Source: Phoronis australis (lineage: Eukaryota; Phoronida; Phoronidae). Taken from it: a DNA stretch of 64,000 nt. Under the pieces are notes generated by a model. It was not told where the DNA came from. It saw only the letters and a program-made list of their open reading frames with translations, and searched no databases. The stretch covers positions 326,089 to 390,088 of the forward strand of contig NMRA01000399.1 in NCBI GenBank assembly GCA_002633005.1, in the 5' to 3' direction. Position numbers and translations under genes: made by a program. Shown in pieces: positions 31,577 through 47,918 of this stretch (positions are counted from its first letter, which is position 1; every line of letters starts with the position of its first letter).

Positions 31577-32420
31577 TCACTCTGCAGATGAACCACTGAC
31601 GTCGCTGCATCTTTTCTTACCTTCCTCGCAGGTTAGCGCGACACCTCTCGGCAAGCGAAGATCGGGTGCCATTCTCCTTTAAAATACTTTTCCACAAAAC
31701 ACAGATTTGGAGAAAAAAATCTTGTGAAACGGAAAACAATTAACTGTTGTTTTTACCTTCAGTCAAATAGATATCTTGATGATCTTGATAAGCATTTCCA
31801 GTTCTCATTAATTGCTGTTCCCATAGCGTGTATTTAGTATCCATGAAGCATCAAAGAGTGACGTAAGAGGCCTTGCAAAAGAGGTGCATCTTGGTTAATC
31901 TACATTCATTGAACAAACACGTTATCTGAAGTTATCATTCAAAATCCGAATAATGTTGAAATTAAGACAGGTAATTTTGCATGTTGTTAAGTAAAGTAGC
32001 GACTTTTTGAAAAACAGAAAAGGTAGCCCTACAGCACTACCGCAGTGGACTACGGGTACGTTAAGTACCCTACGATATTAGGCCTACCTACGCTATCGTA
32101 TCGAGTTGAGTTACCAAGTGGAAACACGGTCTCCTTCGTGCACACATCTAAAACTGCTAAGCAACATGTGGTAATAATTGATGGGATTTCGTGAGTTCCC
32201 ACCAAAATGGTTAGACAAAAGGACAGTTTAAGTGAACAGGAAGCAGAACAATTTGTCACAGCAGAAATGGTCGCTTGACATAACCTTTGATGTCCCATAT
32301 TAAAAATAATGTCATACTTTTTGTATGAAAATACCGCATATGGAAATAATCTGATGGGGTCTAAGTAAGACAATGCGCTAGTGTTGGCGTACGAAGTAAA
32401 CGGTTGCATTCGTTACATCT

Positions 32421-32480
32421 CTCTTACGTTCTTTGCACCTCTCTTACGTTCGTTGCACCTCTCTTACGTTCGTTGCAACT
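32421..32480. repeat. 20-bp tandem repeat, 3 copies
   Basis: Units of ctcttacgttcgttgcacct with degenerate half copies on both sides. The surrounding 31577-33715 shows no gene. Confidence 0.85.
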
Positions 32481-33867
32481 CCTTTACGTTCCACTTAAAG
32501 CTACCACCTTGATCATGGTTACTATTTATCACGTAAATAATTATTTCTGTGCAAAAATCATACCGTCATTGATTCCATTTACAACATTCATTCATGAATT
32601 TGAATAACCAACTCAAGGTGTTTGCTAATGGTTCTACAATCAATTCCCGGGCACACGGAAGTGAACCACTTCGTCGATCTCAACTGTAAATGATTCTTAA
32701 AGAAAATATTCTGTTGCGAAAAGTACGTATAAGAGCTTCAGAAAGTCTTTATCAATCGATCAAAATTTTTAACAAATACCATTCACTTACATGTCGGTTA
32801 TACACGATAAACCAGAGACAAACAAACTCAGCGTATATATAGCAAGCACAGGGGAAGCTGACAAGCAGAACGACCCAAGCTACCAGCGATCTTAGCGGTG
32901 AAAAATGAAACATAAACCTGTGTTGAGTATCAACAAAATGATATCTATGTAAAAATTGTGCATGTACAATTACCTAGGGTTTACAATATAAACTACCGAT
33001 GCAATAATGGGAGAAACTAAAATAAGGAACAAATTAAGAATGATGTAGCCTAAGCTCTAACATGGTTGACACAACAAATGAAAATGTCTAAGCAGGCATA
33101 ACTACATGATTGAAATTCATTACACAGCGCATGGAAACAAGAATCAGAGATGATGGGTTAGACAAATCTTTTAAATACTTTTAAAATTCTAAAACTTTTG
33201 CGATCCTAAGATGCACAGATTCTGGACTTTGATATTGAGCATTTTTCTGAACAGTTTTGCAACAAGTGAGTTTTTGCGGCTGAGGAGAAGGCGTGAATGG
33301 AGTGAGTAAATATCTTTTCAATTAATATATTTTGTTTTTAACAATTAATAATTTTGGAAGAAAGTTGAAGAGGCTCTTGGCTTTAGTGAGTGGTATTGGT
33401 AATAATGGGTTGAGCGGTGGAAGTGTTACACAAAAATCGACGTATCTTGAGGGGACATTTTTTGTCGTTTGGATGAATCAAGATTGATGTCATCATGAAA
33501 ATCTGAGACAAATGGGGTAAGAGCTTATTACAAGACTGATAGAAAAATTTTAGGCAGGAAATATGAAAAATGTCGTTTAAGGAAAGAAGACTCAGTGATC
33601 GAAATAACGGGTCAGTATGAGCTAGGAAGCATGATGACGTAATATTTCGAACAGCACGTTTTTGTAATACTTGTAGTCGACGGCAGTTGTGGAAACCTCA
33701 ACATGTTACAGCATATTAAGTAAATTGTGGTAAAATGAGAGATTTATAAATTAAAAGAAGAACATGTTGAGGAAATGTTCTTTTTATCTTGTGCAGTACA
33801 CCACATGTTTCAGCAGTCTTGTTTGCTCTTTCTTGTATACGTTTGTTCCAAGATAAGTGTCTTTCTA

Positions 33868-34743
33868 CATAGGCGGATTTAGGGGGGGCAGGGGGCCCGC
33901 CCCCCCCCCNTGTTTGGGGGGGGGGCTCAGATCCAATGTCAAGTGTCAAATTCGGAACACGGTTTATTCGTAACGGAACTATGGCTAAGTATAGGCTCTC
34001 CCGCGATATCCCAGGCGACCGGCAGTGGCACTACGACTCCGTTTCCGTCGTCTGCTCCACTGTGCAATGAAGAAAATTTACTTCATTTTTTAAAGAAAAT
34101 GGAACCTGAGTGACGATGAAAAAACAGAAGCTGCTGGTAAGATGTGAATTTTAATAGAAGCCTTAGTGAATCACTCAGAAACTCATAATTCTCTCTTTGT
34201 CAAACCTTAACTTAAGACGATTTCCAAAGCAATCCCGTCATTATTGCCAACACGAAAAACGAATTTGGTCTTTTAGGCATTTGAAGACTATTTTAAATAC
34301 AAAAAAATTGTTAAGAACCGATTGCACAAAATATAAAACGTGTAATAAGCATTACAAAAAGAAGTAGGTTTCGCGCGCAAACGCTGTGGACCATAAACAA
34401 GTAGGTCTCTTAGTATACGATCAGTAATTAAGGCGTGGTGGTGTAGTGGTAAAGCATGCGCGCTCTATTGACCAGTTCGAGTCTCTGGTATCTTGCAGTT
34501 TTCTTGTTTGACACGTTTTTTTGTTTTTTTTTGCCTTTTTTCTTGGATAATACTTCAGGAATCAAGGAAAATGTTTGATTTTTAGAGGAAAAAACAGAAA
34601 AATTTCCTGGGCAGGAGGGAGGAAACCCCCCTCCCGACCTCCCCCCATTCGGTGCTATGCGCATCTACAATCGTGGTTTGCGCAAATGCTTACAGCCGGA
34701 CAAAATGTTGGGTCCCCCTTGCGATATCCTAGATCCGCCACTG
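33868..34743. mobile_element. inverted-repeat element inserted in the LINE
   Basis: Ends cataggcggatttaggggg and, on the other strand, cagtggcggatctagg form imperfect terminal inverted repeats. The LINE reading frame continues on both sides (HLD before, VERHLSW after), so this is an insertion. It contains a poly-C/poly-G tract with one undetermined base at 33910. No transposase is seen, so it is a non-autonomous element. Flanking ttcta/gtcta may be a decayed target duplication. Confidence 0.7.
34432..34500 (+). repeat. tRNA-like sequence inside the inverted-repeat element
   Basis: A box (tggtgtagtggtaaagc) and B box (agttcgagtctc) lie at tRNA-like spacing, followed by T-rich DNA. The stems are incomplete, so it is more likely a tRNA-derived SINE piece than a gene. 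Confidence 0.4.
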
Positions 34744-35620
34744 GTCTAGATGTAATCCCAAAAACTTAAATGTTTCGACATATGTGATTGCCTTGTTCAG
34801 GATTTGCAGATCAGGAATGTGTTGCTCTTTGAGATATTTCTGAGGAAAGCTAAATAACATGTATTTGGTTTTTGAGGAGTTAAGCGAGAGTTTATTTGCT
34901 ATCACCCAGGCAGTTAGACGTGAGAGTTCATTGTTTAAGAAAACAGCTGATGCATCTGTTGAGAAAGTGCTTATGTTAAGAGGGGTGATAAGGCACGTGT
35001 CATCTGCGTACATGAGTACATCAAGTGAATTGGATAGATGTAGACCATTTACATATACCAGAAAAAGAAAGAGTCCCAGAATGGAACTTTGAGGAACACC
35101 AGTGGTAATCTGTAAGTTGGCAGATTCTTCTTTTGTCAACAAATACGAATTGCATTCTGTATGATAAATAACTTGTGAACCACTGTATTTCATTGCCACG
35201 AATACCGTAGTATTGTAATTTCTGAAGAAGAATTTTGTGATCAATGGTTTCAAATGCCTTTGAGAGATCGATAAATGGTGTTAAAGGATTTTGACCTCTA
35301 GCTAGAAAAGTGTGCATTTTGTCAAAAAGTTCAAGAGCAGCACGTTCAGTAGAAAAATTCGCGCGAAAACCATATTTGATGCTTGTAGAGAATTTCATTT
35401 TTATTTAGTGATGTATATAACTGCTCAATCACAATTTTCTCAAATAATTTGAAAATTTTTACGTTAGTATGGATAATGAACAATAGATGGATAGAACAGA
35501 GTCATCAAGATCATTTCCTTTGAATACTGGAATTGTTTTGCAATTTTAAGTTGATTAGGAAAGACTCCCTGCATAAGCGATTGATTGATAAGAAACGTGA
35601 TTGGAGGTGTAAGTTCGTCG

Positions 35621-37548
35621 GTACGTGCATGTCCCCAATTTTACTTCTGTACTGTGTAGTTAGGCGAGCGCGTCTGCTTGTTTGGTGAAATGGCTGTAAA
35701 AGTCAATTGGCTACAGGGCGGGTGAGCACGAAATCTTGTATGATTGAGACCAGATGTCAACCTGGAAGTGTGTTTGGATCATCACGCGAGCTACAAAATT
35801 GGACACGGTACACAACGTGACATGCCTTGCAGTCACAGGGCAGCATAGCAATGTTTTGTTTAGAAAACCTTGTGACAAAGTTGTGTAAACAAGAAGATTT
35901 GCTAACGACCAAAATATAATCCTGGGAAAAATTCCTTGCATGTGAAACAAAATATGCGTGCTTATTAAAAGTAATTCTTAAAAGTAAGACAGACAGTTGA
36001 AAATTTTTTAGCACAGTCTCACATTGATACGTCAGCTTCTGTTAGTCAAAATAATTGGTGAAAAGTTGGGTATGAGAGAGTGGAAGTTTGAAAATTGGTG
36101 AAAGTCTTTTACCCGACAGCACGTGCTACCACAGAATTATTCTCAAGATTCGGTGGCTGCAATTAAGTCAGCGAACAGCTTCACAAACTTAGGCAAATAC
36201 TTTTAGTAGAAGGGGGACACAAGTTTGTATTTATTTCAAATATTCAAGGCTCAAAATACTACAGAGGCACCATTACAAACATTTGTTAAGGTGTTGATGA
36301 TCCTCAACGAAGAGCTCTGATGTTAACCAGAACCAAGAGCCTCTGCTATCCCAATTCATACCATCCGGTGTTGCTAAGACGCTTGGTTTACATCTCTCGT
36401 AGTCTCGCGCGCTTATTGCGTGATTTGGTCTCGCGCGCGAAAAGCGCTGCGCTCGTCACATGACTCAAAGCATTACTGCTATTGTTTGCTGTGATGACGT
36501 AATTACAAGCGTAAAGTACATGTTAATGTCATGGATTTTAAACTTGAAAATTGAACATTCACAAGACGGAATACTTCATTACGTGCGCAAACTTAGATTT
36601 AGGGTAAAGCGGATAAAGCCGGAAACCAGCCAAAACGCCTATCTTCCCCTAGCAGTGATGAACGAATTTAAAGCCCAACTGGTAATGATAACCCACAGAA
36701 AGTATAGGTTAGATTGATTTAGAAATATTTTCGAGGGAGTGCAAAATTTTCAGCACCATGACAACGAATCACGATGAATGGATAAATCCCCAGGAAAGCG
36801 ATGATTATGCACAAGTAATAGAGATAACTTTGCTGAGTTTCGAGCAGTGGTCTACATTTGGACAGATTTCGAAATAATTACACCGTTTTATCATGATAAC
36901 ATTGTTAGGCTTATTTAGAACAACTTTAGGGTCACGTCATAGACAGGTGAGGATATTTAAACCAGCTTTACAAATTCTCCCAATTGAACGATTCCTCTCT
37001 AACCTGCATTTACTATAGAATGGAAACGTTTGATTAGAATCTGATAATTAGCATTGGACAAGGACTCGCGTCTCTAGAAATATTTCGTTTATTCATTTAA
37101 TACGTAAGAATGAGAACGGTTCCAATAAGAACAGCAAATGCGACGGATCACCCTGATTTATGACGCAACAACCCATCTCAATAATTTTGTTTCAAAATTC
37201 TAACACTTTTATAAAGAAGCAGTCAGTCAAGCTTTGAAAAATCCGTTTTGCTTTTGTATGTTACAACATGATGCCTATTACAGGATACAAGTAACGAATA
37301 CACATAATGTGTCAAAGTGTATATCAAGTGAAGTTAGATAAACGCTAAAATTAAACCCTAGAAGCTTTGGCTGGATTACCAACAATAATAACGCGAATGG
37401 GATCAGTAACAATAGGATATCGTATCTAAATTGTTCAGAGATTAAAACACATGACCAAATTCCCAACGTCATCCAAGCGAGAATATTGATATAAATGTAA
37501 TACATCCCAAGGGAGAGCCAGATGCGAAGTTTCTCGAAAATCCAAACC
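35621..37548. other. intergenic region upstream of the protease gene
   Basis: No gene seen. A CpG-rich patch near 36395-36450 has two copies of tctcgcgcgc. A TATA-like gatataaatg lies at 37489, about 55 bp before the protease start codon, and could be its core promoter. This is a weak inference. Confidence 0.4.
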
Positions 37549-42229
<4,681 letters not shown>

Positions 42230-42328
42230 TAACGTCAAAGATCACGTGCTCAGTTGCATTGCACCAATCAAAGTATTTTACACGAATCATCTCCTGATAA
42301 GCAGACTGAGTGAGCAACTTGTTGCTCC

Positions 42329-42334
42329 AATAAA
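42329..42334 (+). terminator. protease polyadenylation signal AATAAA
   Basis: Canonical hexamer 100 bp downstream of the stop codon. Confidence 0.65.
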
Positions 42335-45300
42335 CCAGAAATGTCCTCACGTGAGCGAAGAACAGTTGCTTCCAAATCACTCTCGCAGTTTGTGACACTT
42401 TGAAATGTTACAAAGTCAAGTTGTATCTCAAACGTTGTAGCGCTCAGCCATTAACGTCATGCGAACCAAAAGAGTGTAGTCCCCTAATTCTGATTGAAAC
42501 TGTCAGACATGAATAATATTACGACCTGTTGCAACTTTGGGAAACTAGTTTGTGGTAATTTAAATTGTGATAGATATGATGACAGGTTTGGATTCAGGGG
42601 CCATGTTTTACAATACAACTGTGACAGTTTGGTGTTTTTGCGACAAGTTGTTCTTTTGGGTAGTCAATATATGAATTCCGATTCAAAAAAGAAACTTAAC
42701 GAGTTGAACAGTTTGGATTTGTAATAAATTTAATTGTAAACGGCGTGTTGTCTATTTCTGATTGCGCTCGTAGTTTTCGCAATGTTTTTCATTGACCTTG
42801 GCATCTGCATCAAGTGAAGATTGAGATTTTAATTCTTATCTGCCTTGTATAAGACATTTGAAGTCAACCTACAAACAAAGCAGACTACTACCACGGTTGC
42901 CCCAGTAGGCCCTAAAAAACTCCCGAAACACTTTCGGCAAGAAATGTTCGTTAAAAGAGCGAAATCAGTGAAGTCTATCATCAGTCCAATCTCACCGACC
43001 AATCAAATATGAGCGGCCGCCATTTTGTTAAGGTATGCTAAGGTCACGAGCATACTCGCGAAGCAATCACTTTTCGCATTCATGATCGTGCCTTTTGGTT
43101 AGATTCTTAGGTGTTCGTGTGAATTTAAAAGCTGCCCCATCTTCCCAGTGAAATTAAGCCATGATCTCTCAAGAGCTCCCCCCCCCCAGTGCCTGCATGG
43201 GGGAAATCAATTAAAATTAGCCATGGGCATGTGTTATTGCCTCCGCCACCTGTTGTATGGGAATGAGCTTAGCATGCCTCGTTTAAATTTATTGCTCTCG
43301 TGCCTAGAAGGGTTTGAACTTCAAACAAAGGTTCAATTGTTATCCACTTGTCGCAGTGAACGCAGTATAAGCTCCGGAAAGATCAATTTTCAATCAACCT
43401 AAATTTAGTATTCATCCTCTAGCTCCATCCGAACCATACTGACACTAACATTGACATTCCATAGCAATAATCTAATGCTCGGAAAACATTAAATCTGGAG
43501 GAAATACCATATTGTCTACTTAACATACAAAATTACCAACGGGACTGCGCCATTTTACTTAATCAGAACTTCCCATGTTTCAAACACTTTATTTTACAAT
43601 AGTTACCCAAACAGGCAACGCTGTGTCACAACCCCTGCTCATTTGAATCATCATCTAGCAGCAATACCACATTTGAGACCATTGATTAAACAGCTCAAAG
43701 AAATAAGGCTCTGACACAAACCTGCCTAAGATTCTATGTTCCAAAATTACTTAACAACAATAAATATCCTTTAACTGTTTTAGAAAAAGTAAAACGCACC
43801 GATTTCAAGGTTTCTCTCAATTAACTACTTAAAATGGAAGGTATATTGAAACAGAATGCTCATTCTACCAAAATAGTAAATATTAGAAGCAAAATGTTAA
43901 CAAATATTAACCAGTCACAGCCCGCTGTTGTCAACCGCAGTGACACCTCAGCGACGATACCTTCGGAGGCAACGAAGTTAGGCATTCTCTATCTACTAAG
44001 GCGTCTACGCTTCACTGTTAAATCCGGAGTAAACTCGTTTTGTTATTTTGACACAGTGTGCTTATGAAATGAGACAAAAATGTTGGTACCACTACATGTA
44101 CGAAGCAATGGATGTATTGTAGTTGCCAGTAGCTATTAAAACCGGGCATTTTTGTGTGTGTAGATGACTATGTTTTGTCGCAATGGATACATTGTGTGTA
44201 CGTGGTTGACAGTTTGCCAATCAACTCACTTTATGCCTGGTACATCGTAAGATACATGTAGCAGTGCTCCTCTCTTGGCCCTTTCTCAGTCGTAGTCCAC
44301 TGATTATTGGAGCAGAAGTATCATACACAGCTAACGAAGTGGTTGACAACAACATTCGAAAATTCCACCACGTGATCACATGGCCCTTTGATAATTGGCC
44401 AGCTCATTGTCTATTGATCATGTTGCTAGTGACTACAATGTGAGACAGCTATTGGTTGTGGGATGACAAACAACTTGTATCTTTGTTTTATGATTTAACC
44501 ACCAGATGGGGCAGCTATTGGTTGTTGGATGGCAACAAACCGTAAGGGGGGCAGAACAGTTCTCACAGGGGTTTGCCTAAAAGAACACATGTCAATGGAG
44601 TCGTCACCCTTTCTTCAACTGCGTGCAAAGAACAACAAGTTTTGAGTCATTTCACATCACAAGCTCTCCAGATGAGCACAGACACTCTATTCTCCGGCTC
44701 TTGTGTTTTGACCATGAGGTTTCACTCCTACCGAAGAGCAAGGTAGACTAAGAAAAAGGAACAAAAAAGAAACTGTCAACCAACTAGCAAATCTGGCTTG
44801 TTTGAGGGCTACCTGAAACCGAAGCCATATTTCAGTATCACTCGCTACCCAGCAATGCACAATTGCAACAGAGGGCCGCCATCTTGAAAGAGAGTACAGC
44901 TAAAGCCGAGCAAGTGGTCTTTTTTCATTCTCATCATGTTCACCAGTACGTCAAGCAAACCACATTCACTTGGCCGACATACAATAGCTAGCTAAAAATG
45001 CACCCAAGCCTGGCCTTCCCCTAGATTTTAATATTTTAAACTACAGATTGGCCGCGGCCGCAGCATAACTGTTCAGTGTCACCTAACTCCCAACTAAGCC
45101 GATCCAAACTCCACCCCATGGCCCTTTATTTAGTGAAGCAGGGATCACGTGACTGTGTGTGTACCTAACCAGTTGGGTGACATTCAATATGTAAGATTCT
45201 GACATGTATGCATCTTGCTATTTTATTTCAAATATTATCAAATAAGAATGTTCACCTTGACCTTCTAAAAAGTGTGTCAATTTCAAGATCGCAATTGCCT

Positions 45301-45691
45301 CGTTGAACAGTTTTCATGTTATACTGATGGGATGTTTGTTATTGTATTTTATATCTACATTTGTGTTTCCCGATTCTCATATTTAATATGATGTCATTGT
45401 GAAGTATGATGTCGTGCGCTCTTATTTAAAGACATAATGACAAAAACTCAAGCCAAAAAGTTTCAAAAGAAGAATCTGAAATAAAAATAATATTCAAATA
45501 ATAAATTAGTCAGTGCTGTAAAACAACGACTCCTTTGCTGCAGACAGACCAACTGCGCCGTGCCGCTTTACCGGGTGATATTGGGACGTACTACGCTATG
45601 TTCTGGGATAAGCAAAATGGATTGGTACACGCGAAACAGGCCAGAAATAAATAGATTGAAGTCATGATAATCTTAAAGACCTATATTACAC
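42335..45691. other. intergenic, no gene recognised
   Basis: Several short frames but no recognisable protein. Two similar stretches (cagctattggttgt, at about 44448 and 44512) form a small direct repeat. A plus-strand stretch near 43610-43760 faintly recalls the C-terminal tail of LINE proteins, too weak to call. Confidence 0.45.
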
Positions 45692-45763
45692 GGGCGGTGC
45701 AGCACTTAAAAAAGTGGGTGGGGCTATAGCCCCCGCTCCCCCACCCCCCTATGGTGCGCCACC
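45692..45763. mobile_element. third copy of the short GC-rich inverted-repeat element
   Basis: On the complement strand it reads ggtggcgcaccatagggggg ... gctatagccccacccacttttt ... gcaccgcccg, the same layout as 39988-40123 in opposite orientation, with gggcggtgca-type termini at both ends. Confidence 0.6.
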
Positions 45764-46186
45764 TAACATGTGAGTCCAAACACTAATTCATGAGTCTCAC
45801 TGTAGATTTAATGGCCTATCGATAATCGGTTTGCTTTTAAACAAGCCCCGAACCACTGTTTTCTTTAAAACGTGCTATGCGTTATGAATACCTCCGAATA
45901 TACGTGTAATCGATATAAGTTCTAGCTCTTCAACGACAAGTCATTGCAGTGTTTACATACGATTAAGATCGTTATTTGTGAGTTTTTATAACGGTAATTA
46001 GCAGCCAGCTCGGTGTTATGTACAACTCTTAATTTACATTTCACCGAGGGTTACTCTTGAATTGTTGGCCTTACATTTAGAAACAAATAGCCACGCATAC
46101 CATGCTAAATAGTAAGCACTTTTTGTCGCGTTAGCGAATACTAATTGATAATTATTTTATCTTTGTGATATTCACCAGTCATCATC

Positions 46187-46485
46187 GCCCTCATCAATAT
46201 CTTAACCATCATTACCATTATTATCAAAATACTATCCTCAATATCAACGTCATCATTATCACAGTCATCGTCCTGATACTCATCCACGCCTTTCAACACT
46301 ATCATCTTGTGACTAACTTCATAATCACCTTCACCATCATTCCCATCATTCTCATCACCATCATCACCGTGATCATTATCACCGTCATCACTATCACTGT
46401 CACCAACACTATTATAATCATCACCATCACCACCACCACCACCATAATCACCATCATCATCATCACCATTACCATCATCACCATC

Positions 46486-46531
<46 letters not shown>

Positions 46532-46551
46532 CCATCATCATCACCATCATC

Positions 46552-46582
<31 letters not shown>

Positions 46583-46586
46583 GATG
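46187..46586. repeat. (CAT/ATC)n microsatellite running into an assembly gap
   Basis: Increasingly pure catcat/caccat repeats turn at about 46552 into the complementary gatgat repeat and then reach the Ns. Long open frames on both strands are an effect of the repeat. Confidence 0.95.
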
Positions 46587-47098
46587 NNNNNNNNNNNNNN
46601 NNNNNNNNNNNNNNNNNNNNNNNNNNNNNNNNNNNNNNNNNNNNNNNNNNNNNNNNNNNNNNNNNNNNNNNNNNNNNNNNNNNNNNNNNNNNNNNNNNNN
46701 NNNNNNNNNNNNNNNNNNNNNNNNNNNNNNNNNNNNNNNNNNNNNNNNNNNNNNNNNNNNNNNNNNNNNNNNNNNNNNNNNNNNNNNNNNNNNNNNNNNN
46801 NNNNNNNNNNNNNNNNNNNNNNNNNNNNNNNNNNNNNNNNNNNNNNNNNNNNNNNNNNNNNNNNNNNNNNNNNNNNNNNNNNNNNNNNNNNNNNNNNNNN
46901 NNNNNNNNNNNNNNNNNNNNNNNNNNNNNNNNNNNNNNNNNNNNNNNNNNNNNNNNNNNNNNNNNNNNNNNNNNNNNNNNNNNNNNNNNNNNNNNNNNNN
47001 NNNNNNNNNNNNNNNNNNNNNNNNNNNNNNNNNNNNNNNNNNNNNNNNNNNNNNNNNNNNNNNNNNNNNNNNNNNNNNNNNNNNNNNNNNNNNNNNNN
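46587..47098. other. assembly gap, 512 Ns
   Basis: Unknown bases between two simple-repeat arms of opposite orientation. Confidence 0.99.
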
Positions 47099-47290
47099 CA
47101 TCATCCCCACGTCCGTCATCACCATCATCCCCACGTCCGTCATCACCATCATCCCCACGTCCGTCATCACCATCATCCCCACGTCCGTCATCCTCATAAT
47201 CATCATCATCTCCACGTCCGTCATCCTCATAATCATCATCATTCCCACGTACTTCATCATCACCATCACCATCATCCCCAACCTCATCAT
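47099..47290. repeat. 24-bp minisatellite derived from CAT repeats
   Basis: About four clean copies of catcatccccacgtccgtc-atcac, followed by degenerate ones. Confidence 0.95.
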
Positions 47291-47914
47291 AAGCACTCTT
47301 ATGGTATTCTATTATTATTCAAATCCCATCTGAAGGAAGAATGTTTTAATTGACCGCTTTCCAGTAAAGACCAAACAGAAAGTGAAAACTTGGTTGACTT
47401 TTTTCAAATTCATGTCCAGAACCTCGTTTCTAAAAGATGAAATTAAATCTTTGTTGGAATGAAACTTGCATGTGTTCTCTGTGAGCAATACGTAGGCAGC
47501 AATATTAGCACTGTGTCCTTGAATTTAGAGATTTATATCATTCGAATCTAGTATTTAGCCCAAAATTACATAAACTGGTGTGTGTGACTTCTGAACCAGA
47601 CAATATTGTGCCCAGGTTACCTTAACACTCCTTAATCACGTGACTCACGCGCCCTTTTTGAGTAACCCCCGGAGATTTATTGATATCACGTGTCTATTTC
47701 CTCTCTATTTCCGACAGCAATTCTAAAGAACCAAAGGGCCAGTTAAGAGTTCAGTGTGTTGCTGAGCAGACAATTGTCCACGAATCACGTCAGTCTGGGC
47801 ATTGACAGCCTAATTTTACTGTTAAAATTTGAAAGCATTGCGTCCGTTGCCACTGGTGGCTAATCCTTTCTTAAGGGCGTCTCTGTTACTTGAAGTCAAC
47901 GGAGCAACGACAAA

Positions 47915-47918
47915 ATGG
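47915..47918 (+). CDS. TRP-like channel exon 1: start codon plus one base
   Basis: acaaaATGG followed directly by gtaagt. A phase 1 donor here fits the phase of the 51801 acceptor exactly and supplies the missing Met. Inferred, not proven. Confidence 0.55.

Larger units (their letters stand above)
33716..35620 (-). pseudogene. decayed non-LTR retrotransposon (LINE) reverse transcriptase, split by an insertion
   Basis: Reading the minus strand from about 35620, several frames give in order the RT landmarks: GVFPNQLKIAK, KLFEKIVIEQL, YGFR-STERA, FIDLSKAFETIDHKILLQKL, GVPQSSILGLFLFLVYVNGL, the catalytic LMYADDT (about 35015), KLSLNSSKTKYM and FKFLGLHLD. The match then stops at about 34744 and resumes at 33867 with VERHLSWNKRI...TFPQHVLLLIYKSLI. 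Frame changes (near 35100 and 35400) and the missing endonuclease mark it as dead. Motif style suggests the Jockey/CR1 group, but the family is not certain. Confidence 0.85.

Noticed and set aside
43610-43760. Possible LINE C-terminal tail on plus
   Set aside because: Only a vague resemblance, broken frame, and no neighbouring reverse transcriptase.
46165-47333. Long open frames of Ile/Thr or Met/Val on both strands
   Set aside because: They come from the CAT/ATG simple repeat and the run of Ns.
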